DNA from: Russula earlei
Lineage: Eukaryota; Basidiomycota; Agaricomycetes; Russulales; Russulaceae
Length of the DNA: 64,000 nucleotides
Assembly (NCBI GenBank): GCA_025769875.1
Contig: JAGFNK010000209.1
Location: forward strand, 21,132 to 85,131
Direction of reading: 5' to 3'
Below, piece after piece: positions 23,801 to 34,924 of the stretch (positions within the stretch are counted from its first letter, which is position 1; the number at the start of each line of letters is the position of its first letter). The position numbers and the translations under genes are program-made. A model generated the notes under the pieces. It worked only from the letters and a program-made list of their open reading frames with translations. It did no database searches and was not told the origin of the DNA.

Positions 23801-26348
23801 TGTCTGTGCAGCAATTTGTAGGCGGTGGTGGCGTTGTCTTCTTTACGAAGGATACTTCCGAGACGAAGAGGCTTAATGCGGAGCTGAAGGAGAGTAAGGC
23901 CAGGAAAGCTGAAGAGGAGCGACAGGAGAAAATTCGAGCCATGGATGGAATAAAGATAAAAAGAGATTCGTACGTTCTACGCATCGTCAAAATGCTCCAT
24001 ATTCACGCACGTCCACCTCTCTCACAGAAATCCATTTACTGAAAGAAAAGCGTTTACTTGGGAAGGCGTCAACTACCACGTTCCTGTTGCAGGTGGCTCC
24101 TTGCAGATTCTCAATAACGTCTACGGTTACGTGAAGCCTGGAACTCTGACTGCGCTGATGGGAGCATCTGGTGCTGGTAAAACGACCTGTCTCGATGTCC
24201 TCGCTCAAAGGAAAAACATTGGCGTGGTATCTGGGGACGTTCTTATCGATGGCCGACCGCTCGATACTGGGTTCGCGCGGGGAACTGCATACGGTTCGTG
24301 TTCTTGATGATCGTCACGTCACGGCATAGGGATTAATCTGATGCATAGCCGAGCAAATGGATGTCCACGAACAGAACACCACCGTCCGCGAAGCTCTTCG
24401 CTTCTCTGCTTACCTCCGTCAACCCTTCCATGTTTCAAAGGAGGAGAAGGATGCCTACGTCGAAGATGTGATAGAGCTTCTTGAACTGCAGGATCTTTCC
24501 GAAGCTATCATCTGGAGCCTTGGTGTGGAGGCGCGCAAGCGGCTTACTATTGGCGTTGAGCTTGCGAGCAAACCTGAACTCCTGCTCTTCCTGGATGAAC
24601 CGACCTCTGGACTGGATGCGCAGAGTGCATTTAATCTTGTTCGTTTTCTGCGCAAGTTGGCGGACAGTGGGCAGGCCATATTGTGCACGATTCATCAACC
24701 GTCGTCATTGCTTTTCGAGAGCTTTGATCGGTTGCTGTTGCTTGGAAAGGGCGGGAACACGATATACTTTGGCGAAATTGGAGACGACTCGGATGTGATG
24801 CGGGAATACTTCGCGCGATATGGTGCACGATGCCCGCCGAATGTGAACCCTGCGGAGTACATGCTGGAAGCGATTGGAGCGGGTGTTACTCCTAGGATTG
24901 GTGATCGTGATTGGAAAGACATCTGGGTTGATTCGCCTGAGTTTGCTCGGGCGAAGTTGGAGATCGAGGAGATCAAGAGGGAAGCTTTGTCTCGTAATCG
25001 GAGCTCAAACAGCAAGCAAACGATGTGTAAGTTTGTTCAAAGCGGGTGGAAGTGTTATTGCTGACCTGTAGATTCAGACGCGACACCACTGTTATATCAG
25101 CTGAAGATAGTCGTGCAACGGAACGCACTTTCGTTGTGGCGATCACCCGCATATGTCTTCACACGACTCTTCTCGCATGTACTGGTGTCCCTTTCTGTGT
25201 CGTTACCATTCCTTCAACTAGGACATAGCTCGAGAGATCTTCAGTATCGTATTTTTGGGATGTAAGTGCTCCTCTCACTTGGTCTCAATCATTTCTGATC
25301 CTATTCCAGCTTCTGGGTCACTGTTCTCCCCGGTCTTATCATCCCACAGCTGGAGCCAGTATTCATCCTGAATCGCCTCGTTTTTATTCGAGAAGCATCG
25401 AGTAGAATATATTCGCCATACGTCTTCGCCATTGGTCAACTTCTAGGAGAGATGCCTTATTCCATCCTCTGCGCGATTATATACTGGATACTGCTGGTGA
25501 GCTTTTTGACAAGTTCCCAAGTCCTCCGTAAGTGAAGCGTTCCACAGATATACCCGATGCACTTTGGTCAGGGATCGGCTGGCACGAGCGGCACTGGATT
25601 CCAATTGCTTCTCATCTTGATCACCGAACTGTTCGCTGTAACTCTTGGCCAACTAATCGCATCAATTTCGCCAAGTATCCAGATTGCTGCCCTCTACACA
25701 TCGCCAGTCATGATCACTCTTACCAACATGTGTGGAGTGACGGTCCCGTACCCCACTCTGGGCAAGTTTTGGAGGTCCTGGTTGTATCAACTTGACCCCT
25801 ACACTCGAATGATTGCCGCCATGCTGTCCACGGAGCTTTCGTATGTTACTTCGCAGCAGTACCGTGTTATGATTCGCCTAATAATTGTTTCCCAGTGGTC
25901 TGAAGATAACGTGTAAGCCAGATGAATTTGCAGTGTTCAATCCCCCACTTGGACAGACGTGCGCGGCCTGGGCAAACGATTTCGTGACTGCTGCCGGTGG
26001 CTACCTTGACAATCCGAATGATTCTACGGGATGTAGGTATTGCCAGTACAAGGTGAGTGACTTGGGCACAGAGGGTCTTGTTCTCGCGTTGAATTCATTC
26101 AAGGTTGGGGATGAATTCTTCCTGCCACTGAATATCCGATACTCGCATCGTTGGCGAGATGTGGGAATTTTCTTCTGCTTCTTTGGTGCGTTGATTTTGC
26201 GTTTTCCCAGTCTGTTATTCATATTCTTCTCTAGCATTCAATTTCATCGCTACTATCGGTAAGTTACTCTTATTTCTGTTCTGCGCCACCACAATGTTTA
26301 CTGGCCCTTTCAGTTGCTTCACGTTACCTTCGTTTTGCCCGACGGTAG
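20836..26348 (+). CDS. PDR-type ABC transporter (ABCG full transporter), tandem copy 1
   Basis: Plasma-membrane ATP-driven exporter of hydrophobic drugs and metabolites, with the reverse full-size layout (NBD-TMD)2. Seen: start [23 protein letters not shown]1 has the fungal degenerate Walker A ([14 protein letters not shown], Cys in place of Lys), signature [10 protein letters not shown] and [16 protein letters not shown]1 reads [10 protein letters not shown] ... [20 protein letters not shown] ... [16 protein letters not shown] large loop ends [22 protein letters not shown]2 has canonical Walker [27 protein letters not shown] and [15 protein letters not shown], with H-loop [11 protein letters not shown]2 ends in a last exon giving [12 protein letters not shown] and TAG at 26346-26348. 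At least a dozen short introns. The frame joins cleanly in the exons checked, so this copy looks functional. It is about 6.66 kb from its sister copy. Confidence 0.9.
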
Positions 26349-26799
26349 TTCATCGATTGACGCCTTAATGCACACACACTGCATCATGTCTACTCTTAGA
26401 TAACTATAGCTTTCTGCCCAACCTCCATGAACAGTTTTGATTGAAGTCATTATTCTACCTCATGTTCTCGTACGACTACCATGATTCCGCCATTACAACC
26501 TTACATTGCTAGTACTTTACAGACAGATATCGAATAGAAATACACATGATCTAAGTCCCCACGGTGCGAAATGGGCATGCCGATTAACGCCAATCGCTTT
26601 TGGTGCCCCATATGCACGCATCACGATACTTCGCCTTCCTTCACCGCTGTATTATTTTCACTACTCGCTCTTATCCACCCCCAAATGCACGCACGAAGCT
26701 GGACTCCCGGCTAGCCTAGTAACTTTCAAGTAACGTTTCAAATTGGCCATCTGTCATGTGACTCGGGCCCGCACGTGAGTTTCGCATCAAGTCCTCATG
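26349..26799. other. Downstream flank of ABC copy 1, duplicate of the DNA upstream of the mitochondrial carrier
   Basis: No gene. Bases 26630-26725 (…GCACGAAGCTGGACTCCCGGCTAGCC…) match 33235-33350 (…GCACGAAACTGGACTCCCGGCCAGCC…), the DNA just after ABC copy 2. This shows that the duplicated unit extends past the transporter stop codon. The duplication junction must lie between here and about 26800. Confidence 0.6.
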
Positions 26800-27060
26800 C
26801 CTTTCAACATCCTCCTTTCCAATTCCAAGAGTTTCGAAGAGAATCAAAAGCTCGCAAATAGCCGGTAGTCGACTCGGTACTCTCTAACGACGTGTACTCG
26901 GTTCCGCCGTTTGCAAAACGCAGAGACTCAAATGACGTAGGGCGACAGTTGGCGCTACCGGAGCTCAGAGACCGGCGGGTTGCCCTCCGTCGGCTCACTT
27001 TAGGTGCCTAAGTCTTGTATCCTCGATGACCAACCCTGCTTCTCCAAATACCGTAAATCG
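26800..27060 (+). pseudogene. Decayed 3' fragment of the RRN6-like gene
   Basis: Ungapped alignment by eye of 26836-26920 to 19619-19705 of the RRN6-like gene: CGAAGAGAATCAAAAGCTCG here matches CGAAGAGAATCAGAGGCTCG there. The next bases encode DSVLSNDVYSVPPFA here against DLVLSTDVYSAQPFA there. A CAG-to-TAG change gives an in-frame stop (ARKstop for AREQ). Similarity fades but can be traced to about 27060. It lacks the 5' part of the gene, so it cannot be functional. It is a by-product of the tandem duplication that made ABC copy 2. Confidence 0.65.
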
Positions 27061-27494
27061 TAACTGTCGCCGGTGCCTCATTGAGGGCACGACAAAGGCT
27101 GCAAGGTTAGTAACTATTGGCTAGGTCGACTACAAGCACGCTCTGCCTACTCTCTCCTACTATCATCCACTCGCACCCTCCATAAGTTGGCGGCGCCCAC
27201 GCACAAACGGAACTCGTTGAAAAGGCACCTTCTATGCATGAATCGGCATCTGTAACATAATGGTCTAGGCAATAAGAGGAAGTCTCTGACGATGCCCTGG
27301 AGCCGGATGCACTGCAAGAGGTACTCTCGGATCGGGGACTGTGTAACTGAAGCGTGGTTCGAGAGCATATTGCTGCGCTCTATTTTGTGAAGGGCTGCCT
27401 TCAGGACAGGAAACATCCCTCGTGTCGGCGTGCAATATAATGCTCTTCATATGTGGCAGCGTACCTGCACGCATTCCACACCTTTTTCTCTGTC
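27061..27494. promoter_or_regulatory. Upstream region of ABC copy 2
   Basis: No gene recognised. It is strongly diverged from the upstream region of copy 1 except for the last bases before the ATG (CCACACCTTT is shared), so the two copies probably have different promoters. An AATATAAT motif lies about 54 bp upstream of the start. Confidence 0.4.
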
Positions 27495-30400
27495 ATGGCC
27501 AATGTCCACCGCTCACCTTCAAGCTCATCCCCAACCGGCAGCGTAAATATCGAGAAAGCGGAGAATGCTTTCCATGAACTCTCGCGCCAGTTCACTCAAG
27601 GCACCGTCGTCGACGATGAAGAACACGGTGCGGAAGGAGTCGATGCCCGCGCTTCGGGTGGCAGGGTTGCCAAGGATCTCGAGAAGGGAGCCTTCGACTC
27701 GGAACAAACCTTTGATCTTCGCGAATATCTCACCTCTTCGAACGACGCAAATGAGAGGGCGGGCGTAAAGCACAAGCATGTAGGTGTCATTTGGGAAGGT
27801 TTCCACGTCGACGTCCTCGGCGGCTCCAATTTCAAAGTGGGCCTGAGCTTTTTTCTGTGACCGTCGCGATCGCTCATTCCTCGAATCTGAACACTAGCGT
27901 TGTGTGCGGACCTTTGGAGGTCAGTCCGCCGTGCTGTCAGTGATATGCAGGCTTTGGATTGACGAAACGCTCGCTCGCCGTGGTCTCTCCATCAGACGAA
28001 GCATGGCAATTTTGGTTCGCTCCTCTCTTTAAGCTCCGTGCTCTCATTTCCGGCCTTCTTCCGTCCCGGGTGAAGGAAGCCCCAATAACAACGACCATTC
28101 TGCACAAGTGCGTCGCTTCCATGGCCTTTTGATTCGAGGCACGTGTTCTCACTCAATTAAAGGTGCTCCGGTGTTTTGGAGCCCAGGCAGATGTGCCTCG
28201 TTCTTGGAACACCGGGATCCGGTTGTACGACCTTCTTGAAGGCCATCACGAACGAACGGCAAGGTTTCTACCATGTTGGTGGAGATGTCCGATATGCCGG
28301 CATCGACTCGCAGGAAATGGCCGAGACATATAAGGGTGAACTCGTGTACAACGCCGAAGGTGTGTCACAGGCGTGTTACTCGGGCCTTTTCATTTCACCC
28401 ACTCCTTTGGTTTCAGATGACGTCCATATTCCTACCCTGACTGTTGGCCAGACGCTCAACTTTTCACTTTCTACCAAGACACCAGGTCCCAATGGACGCT
28501 TACCAGGAATCTCTCGCTCAGAGTTCAATGCCTCCGTCAAGAACATGTTGCTCTCCATGTTGAACATTCAAGCACACAGAAAACACTCTCGTCGGGGACA
28601 GCTTTGTTCGCGGCGTTTCTGGCGGAGAACGCAAACGCGTCAGTATCGCAGAGATGATGACCACTCGCGCCCGTGTACAATGCTGGGACAATTCATCTCG
28701 CGGGCTGGATGCATCTACCGCTCTGGATTTCGTGCGGTCCCTCAGAATAATGACAGATGTCCTCGGCCAGACAACCTTTGCCACACTGTAAGAAATGTCC
28801 TTGACAGTTTCTCTCACGAATTGACAATGGTTTCTAGGTACCAGGCCGGCGAGGGAATTTATGAACTATTCGACAAAGTGATGGTATTAGATCAAGGGCG
28901 TACTGTATACTTTGGGCCTCCAGACCAGGCACGGTCGTACTTCGAACAGCTTGGTTACCGATCCCTTCCTCGACAGAGCACTGCGGACTACCTCACTGGG
29001 TGTACTGACCCAAATGAACGGCAGTTTGCATCTGGTAGATCAGAGAAGGATGTTCCTAGTACTCCAGAGGCTCTGGAGGCTGCATTCCAAACATCGGACC
29101 TTGCTCTTGACGTAGCTGACGAACTTGGGAAATACAAGCTACGTATGGAAACGGAGAAGGAAGATCAGGAAGCATTCCGTGCTGCTGTTGCTGATGATAA
29201 GAAGAAGGGAGTGTCATTGAGGAGCCCTTACACTCTCGGCCTGAAGGACCAGGTGATTGCTCTGACCCGCAGAGAGTTCCAAAAGCGGCTGCAGGATAAA
29301 TTCCGTATATACACAAGTTTTGGTTTCACGACTGTCAGCAATCTACCTTCCTTTGGGCTTTGGTGCAGATTTGATGATTGTCATTCTAGGCACTCGCATT
29401 TTTTATTGGTGGTTGTTACTACAACCTCGCCCCTACGTCCGCCGGTGCGTTTACTCGCGGGAGCGCGCTATTCCTTGCAGTCCTGGTCTCATCCTTCGAC
29501 AGTTTCGTGGAGGTTTGTGGCTCGCTTTATATCAGTGCACATTCGTCCAAGACTCACGTTTTGTCAGATGCCAGCACAGATGCTTGGTCGCCCAATTATC
29601 AGGAAGCAGACTCGCTATGGCTTCTATCGCCCGGCCGCCGTCCAGATTGCCAACGCACTTTCCGACATGCCTTTCTCAGCCACGCGTATTCTTATCTACG
29701 ACATCATAATCTATTTCATGACGCATCTTTATCGCTCACCAGGCAGATTTTTCACGTTCTACCTTGTCAAGTACACCGCTTTCCTGGCAATGCAGGGACT
29801 CTTTCGTACGATCGGGTTGTTCTGTAATAATTACCATATAGCGTTTAGGTTGGCCGTGGCCTTGTTCCCAAACCTCATAATGTATGCTGGATATATGATC
29901 CCGATCAATAGAATGAAGCGCTGGTTATTTTGGATCGTAAGTCCCCTGCCTTCCTTGGGCCTGCTCTTTCTGATCATGTCACACCAGTTCTACATAAACC
30001 CAGTCAGTCATGCATGGTCAGCGCTAATGGAAAACGAATTTGAACCTCTCACAGTACATGTACCTCCATCCTTCGGAGGTTGCCTCGCCCTCATTCTTTT
30101 ATACAGCTCGCCTGCGATGGCGCATACATCGTCCCGCGCAATACCGGCAATGCCACCACATATCCGTATGATGTCACATAATCACAATTTCTTCACAGTT
30201 CTCATGTATTACACAGTATCGGATTAGGCCAAAATCAGGCATGCACACTTTTCGGCGCCCGTCCTGGATCCTCTTCAGTGTCCGGAAAAGATTACATCAA
30301 GGCTGGCTATGGCCTTGATACAGCAGATCTTTGGCGTCGAGACTACCTTGTCCTTGTCGCATTCCTTGTCTTCTTTTGGTTTACTCAGATACTCGTCATT

Positions 30401-33010
30401 GAGGTGTATCCGGTGAGCATCACCGTGATTCTCCTCGAATTCCTACTGATAGTGTCTCTGTCTGTGCAGCAATTTGTAGGTGGTGGTGGCGGCGTTGTCT
30501 TCTTTACGAAGGATACTCCTGAGTCGAAGAGGCTTAATGCGGAGCTGAAGTTGCGTAAGGCCAAGAAGGCTGAGGAGGAGCGACAGGAGAAAATTCGAGC
30601 CATGGATGGAATAAAGATAAAAAGAGATTCGTACGTTCTACGCATCGTCAAAATGCTCCATATTCACGCACGTCCACCTCTCTCACAGAAATCCATTTAC
30701 TGAAAGAAAAGCGTTTACTTGGGAAGGCGTCAACTACCACGTTCCTGTTGCAGGTGGCTCCTTGCAGATTCTCAATAACGTCTACGGTTACGTGAAGCCT
30801 GGAACTCTGACTGCGCTGATGGGAGCATCTGGTGCTGGTAAAACGACCTGTCTCGATGTCCTCGCTCAAAGGAAAAACATTGGCGTGGTATCTGGGGACG
30901 TTCTTATCGATGGCCGACCGCTCGATACTGGTTTCGCGCGGGGAACTGCATACGGTTCGTGTTCTTGATGATCGTCACGTCACGGCATAGGGATTAATCT
31001 GATGCATAGCCGAGCAAATGGATGTCCACGAACAGAACACCACCGTCCGCGAAGCTCTTCGCTTCTCTGCTTACCTCCGTCAAACCTTCCATGTTTCAAA
31101 GGAGGAGAAGGATGCCTACGTCGAAGATGTGATAGAGCTTCTTGAACTGCAGGATCTTTCCGAAGCTATCATCTGGAGCCTTGGTGTGGAGGCGCGCAAG
31201 CGGCTTACTATTGGCGTCGAGCTTGCGAGCAAACCTGAACTCCTGCTCTTCCTGGATGAACCGACCTCTGGACTGGATGCGCAGAGTGCATTTAATCTTG
31301 TTCGTTTTCTGCGCAAGTTGGCGGACAGTGGGCAGGCCATATTGTGCACGATTCATCAACCGTCGTCATTGCTTTTCGAGAGCTTTGATCGGTTGCTGTT
31401 GCTTGGAAAGGGCGGGAACACGATATACTTTGGCGAAATTGGAGACGACTCGGATGTGATGCGGGAATACTTCGCGCGATATGGTGCACGATGCCCGCCG
31501 AATGTGAACCCTGCGGAGTATATGCTGGAAGCGATTGGAGCGGGCGTTACTCCTAGGATTGGTGATCGTGATTGGAAAGACATCTGGGTTGATTCGCCTG
31601 AGTTTGCTCGGGCGAAGTTGGAGATCGAGGAGATCAAGAGGGAAGCTTTGTCTCGTAATCGGAGCTCAAACAGCAAGCAAACGATGTGTAAGTTTGTTCG
31701 AAGCGGGTGGAAGTGTTATTGCTGACCTGTAGATTCAGACGCGACACCACTGTTATATCAGCTGAAGATAGTCGTGCAACGGAACGCACTTTCGTTGTGG
31801 CGATCACCCGCATATGTCTTCACACGACTCTTCTCACATATCCAAGTTCCCTTCTTTGTGTCGTTACCGTTCCTTCGACTGGGGCATAGCTCGAGAGATC
31901 TTCAGTATCGTGTTTTTGGGGTGTAAGTGTCCTCCTTGTTTGGCCTTAATCATTCCTGATACTGTTCTAGCTTTTGGGTTTCTTTCCTCCCTGGTCTTGT
32001 CATCCCACAGCTGAATCCGGTATTCATTATGAATCGCCTCGTTTTTATTCGAGAAGCATCGAGTAGAATATATTCGCCATACGTCTTCGCCATTGGTCAA
32101 CTTCTCGGAGAGATGCCTTATTCCATCCTCTGCGCACTTATATACTGGGCACTGTTGGTGAGCTTTTCAGCGCGTCGGACTCCGTCGTAACTGATGCATT
32201 TCATAGGTAAACTTGATGCACTTCGGTCAGGGATCGGCTGGCACGAACGGCGTTGGGTTCCAGTTACTTCCTATTTTGATCACAGCACTGTTCGCTGTAA
32301 CTCTTGGCCAACTAGTCGCATCAATTTCGCCAAGTATCCAGATTGCCGCTTTGTTCATAGCTCCGACCATAATCACACTTAGTAATATGTGCGGGGTGAC
32401 GATCCCGTACCCAACTCTCAGCAAGTTCTGGAGATCCTGGTTGTATCAGCTTGACCCCTACACTCGAATGATTGCCGCCATGCTGTCAACAGAGCTCACG
32501 TATGTTACTTCGCAATAATGGAGGGGGGGGGGCTTTGCTTAATCATTAATCTCCAGCGGACTGACGATAATGTGTGAGCCAGATGAATTTGCAGTGTTCA
32601 ATCCCCCACTTGGACAGACGTGCGCGGCCTGGGCAAACGATTTCGTGACTGCTGCCGGTGGCTACCTTGACAATCCGAATGATTCTACGGGATGTAGGTA
32701 TTGCCAGTACAAGGTGAGTGACTTGGACACAGAGGGTCTTGTTCTCGCGTTGAATTCATTCAAGGTTGGGGATGAATTCTTCCTGCCACTGAACATCCGA
32801 TACTCGCATCGTTGGCGGGATGTGGGAATTTTCTTCTGCTTCTTTGGTGCGTTGACACGGCGCGTAGCAGTCTACCGTGTACCTGACATCACTTTCTCTA
32901 GCGTTCAATTTCGTCGCTACTATGAGTGAGTTTCCCTTACGTGTGCGCCACGACAACGTTTACGAGCTCCTTCAGTTGCTTCACGTTACCTTCGTTTCGC
33001 CCAGCGGTAG
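27495..33010 (+). CDS. PDR-type ABC transporter, tandem copy 2, with a one-base frameshift in NBD1
   Basis: Same architecture and intron pattern as copy 1: start [23 protein letters not shown]1 Walker [18 protein letters not shown]2 [15 protein letters not shown] and [15 protein letters not shown], last exon giving [14 protein letters not shown] and TAG at 33008-33010. Odd: an extra A at 28570-28571 (ATTCAAGCACAC against ATTCAGCACAC in copy 1) shifts the frame just before the ABC signature. If the following 50-bp intron is spliced normally, a TGA follows 9 codons after the junction. If it is retained, 1+50 bases restore the frame, which gives a deceptive 683-codon open frame (28176-30227) without the NBD1 signature. 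Elsewhere the exons remain in frame. It is therefore a recent pseudogene, an assembly error, or a variant transporter with a dead NBD1. Confidence 0.8.
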
Positions 33011-33466
33011 AATCATCGATTGAAACCTCAGTTTGCCCTCGAACGCCTCGAACTGATGTCGTAATACTACCTTACGCTGTCGTGTAGACACTGGTTTATA
33101 AAATATTCTGAATCTGAGTGACCAGTGCCAAAAAGGTAGGTCGGTAACGCCGACCGGAACCGGGTGATTTCCCTGACATGATCAAGTGAGGCGGCAGTTC
33201 CGGGCGCCACGAGCACACGGGATCTGCTTCACCTTCTTTCCTTCACCGTCCTCTTGACGTGTTCTTTCCACCATTCGCTCTGATCCGCCTCCACCTGCCC
33301 CGCCGTGCAGACGCACGAAACTGGACTCCCGGCCAGCCCAGTATAATTTCGATCTATGGATGGACAAAGGTCCGCTGTCCACTTCATCTAGTAAAGACGC
33401 GTTCAGTTGGCCAACCTCTGTGAACGCGCAGGCCGTCGGAAACTGTATTCACCTCCATCTACATCA
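33011..33466. promoter_or_regulatory. Spacer between ABC copy 2 and the mitochondrial carrier
   Basis: No gene. Contains the segment 33235-33350 that is duplicated after ABC copy 1. It should hold the carrier promoter; no clear TATA box. Confidence 0.4.
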
Positions 33467-34924
33467 ATGATGCCCTCCGACGTAAGCCAGACCAGCCACC
33501 GACTGCTTTCGAAAAAGCAGGCTGACGTGTATGCGGCTCCCCTTCACGCCCAGGTAACAAAGCGGTCGTCTGCGCGCTCTCGGCGAGCTACATCTCGACA
33601 TTTGCAGGATACCCGGTGCGTGCGTCTCTTGCCTTTTCAGAGGTGCTTGATTTATTCATTTTTTTTCTTATGCACTCTTTGTGAGGCAGTTGGATTCGCT
33701 CAAGTCGAGGCTACAAACCCAGAAGACACCGATTTCAGTCCCTCGCATCGCCCTACTCGTTTACCGCGAGGAGGGCATCGTCGGGTTTTATAGAGGGTTG
33801 TGGATCCCGCTCATCACCATCTCTTTCGTCCGTACGTGCCCTCCATATTAGCTTAGAGGGCTTGGACAAATGACCGTACCGGTCATGCCATGTCAGGCGC
33901 CGCATCATTCACCATATACACCCGCACGAAGGAGTTTTTCCGGGATCACCGATTGGTTGACCACAGCAAGTTACTCGGGTGTGCTACAGTCGGTGGAATT
34001 GGCGGCGCGATGGCTGGTTCCTTGATATCTTTCGGGAGTGCACGTGCGTTCTCACCTGGTTTCTAATATTCCGTTTTCTCATTGTGTTGTATACCATATC
34101 AGCCTTCGAGCTTGTCAAGGTTAGCTGGCGTTGATGGGCATGCCGTGCATCGCCGTTTTCTGATGTATTGCTATCAGGTTCGTCGGCAGCTAGAATACAC
34201 GATCGCGGAGAGGAAGGGAATCAAGCTGGTCAGACCACCGAGCACGTCCGCAGCTGTACGTGATATTTTCAAGATGAATGGGATTTTTGGGTTGTATACG
34301 GGCTTTTATCTCCACTTTCGTGAGCGAGAATCCTCGCTTGACCTACTAAAAGCAGCTGACGTAGCACCAAGTACGTGATACTGCTGGCACAGCGCTCTAC
34401 TTTCTAGAATACGATGGGATGCGTCACTTGTTAGGGAGACACCCATCAGGAGAACAGGGTCCCACTCCTTCGTGGTTCCCAATCCATGCGTCCCTTGTGC
34501 CGTTTGTCTGTGGGTCCTTGTCTGGCGTGACGTCTTGGGCCCTTATTTATCCCATGGATGTGTAAGATCGTCCCTTCCGTCAATCACACTCCTGCACTCA
34601 CCCCGTTCTCGCCTTTTTCTGTCAGTGTCAAAACGAAGGTACAACAGCGAGCCATGGCTGGTGAAATGTATCGGAGTCCAGGGGAAACACTCCATCGCCT
34701 GATCAGAGGTAAGTTACCTTTCTCAGGGTGAATGACGCGGGAGCTAAATTGCGAACTGAGGACCCGACCCACAAAACCCGAAACCTCTCCTTGCCGGCAT
34801 CACACGCATATACCGCGGCCTTGGCGTGAGCGCATTGCGTAGCGTAACCACTCACGGCCTGCTCTGGACGTTCTTCGACCTTGTCGCAGGCTTTATCGAC
34901 AACCTCCCCACATCCCCTTCCTGA
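33467..34924 (+). CDS. Mitochondrial carrier family (SLC25) transporter
   Basis: Inner-membrane solute carrier with the threefold repeat. Seen after splicing: repeat 1 STFAGYPLDSLKSRLQTQ and GIVGFYRGLWIPL; repeat 2 APFELVKVRRQLEY and GIFGLYTGFY; repeat 3 IYPMDVVKTKVQQR and RIYRGLGVSALR. These give three P-X-[DE]-X-X-[KR] signatures and the matching glycine/aromatic motifs. It ends TFFDLVAGFIDNLPTSPS with TGA at 34922-34924. The repeat-2 signature lies on a 17-nt microexon (34103-34119). The 5' end is uncertain: the frame of GNKAVVCALSASYIS is closed upstream by a TGA, so a short first exon must be spliced in. The ATGATG at 33467 followed by the donor-like GTAAGC is one option, but its phase does not fit perfectly. 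The substrate cannot be read from the sequence. Confidence 0.78.
34103..34119 (+). other. 17-nt microexon in the mitochondrial carrier gene
   Basis: CCTTCGAGCTTGTCAAG lies between introns 34044-34102 and 34120-34177. It supplies the PFELVK carrier signature of repeat 2; skipping it would break both frame and function. Confidence 0.6.

Noticed and set aside
28176..30227. 683-codon open frame taken as a single-exon ABC protein
   Set aside because: It contains a frame-shifted NBD1 segment and unspliced introns; comparison with copy 1 shows it is not a natural exon.
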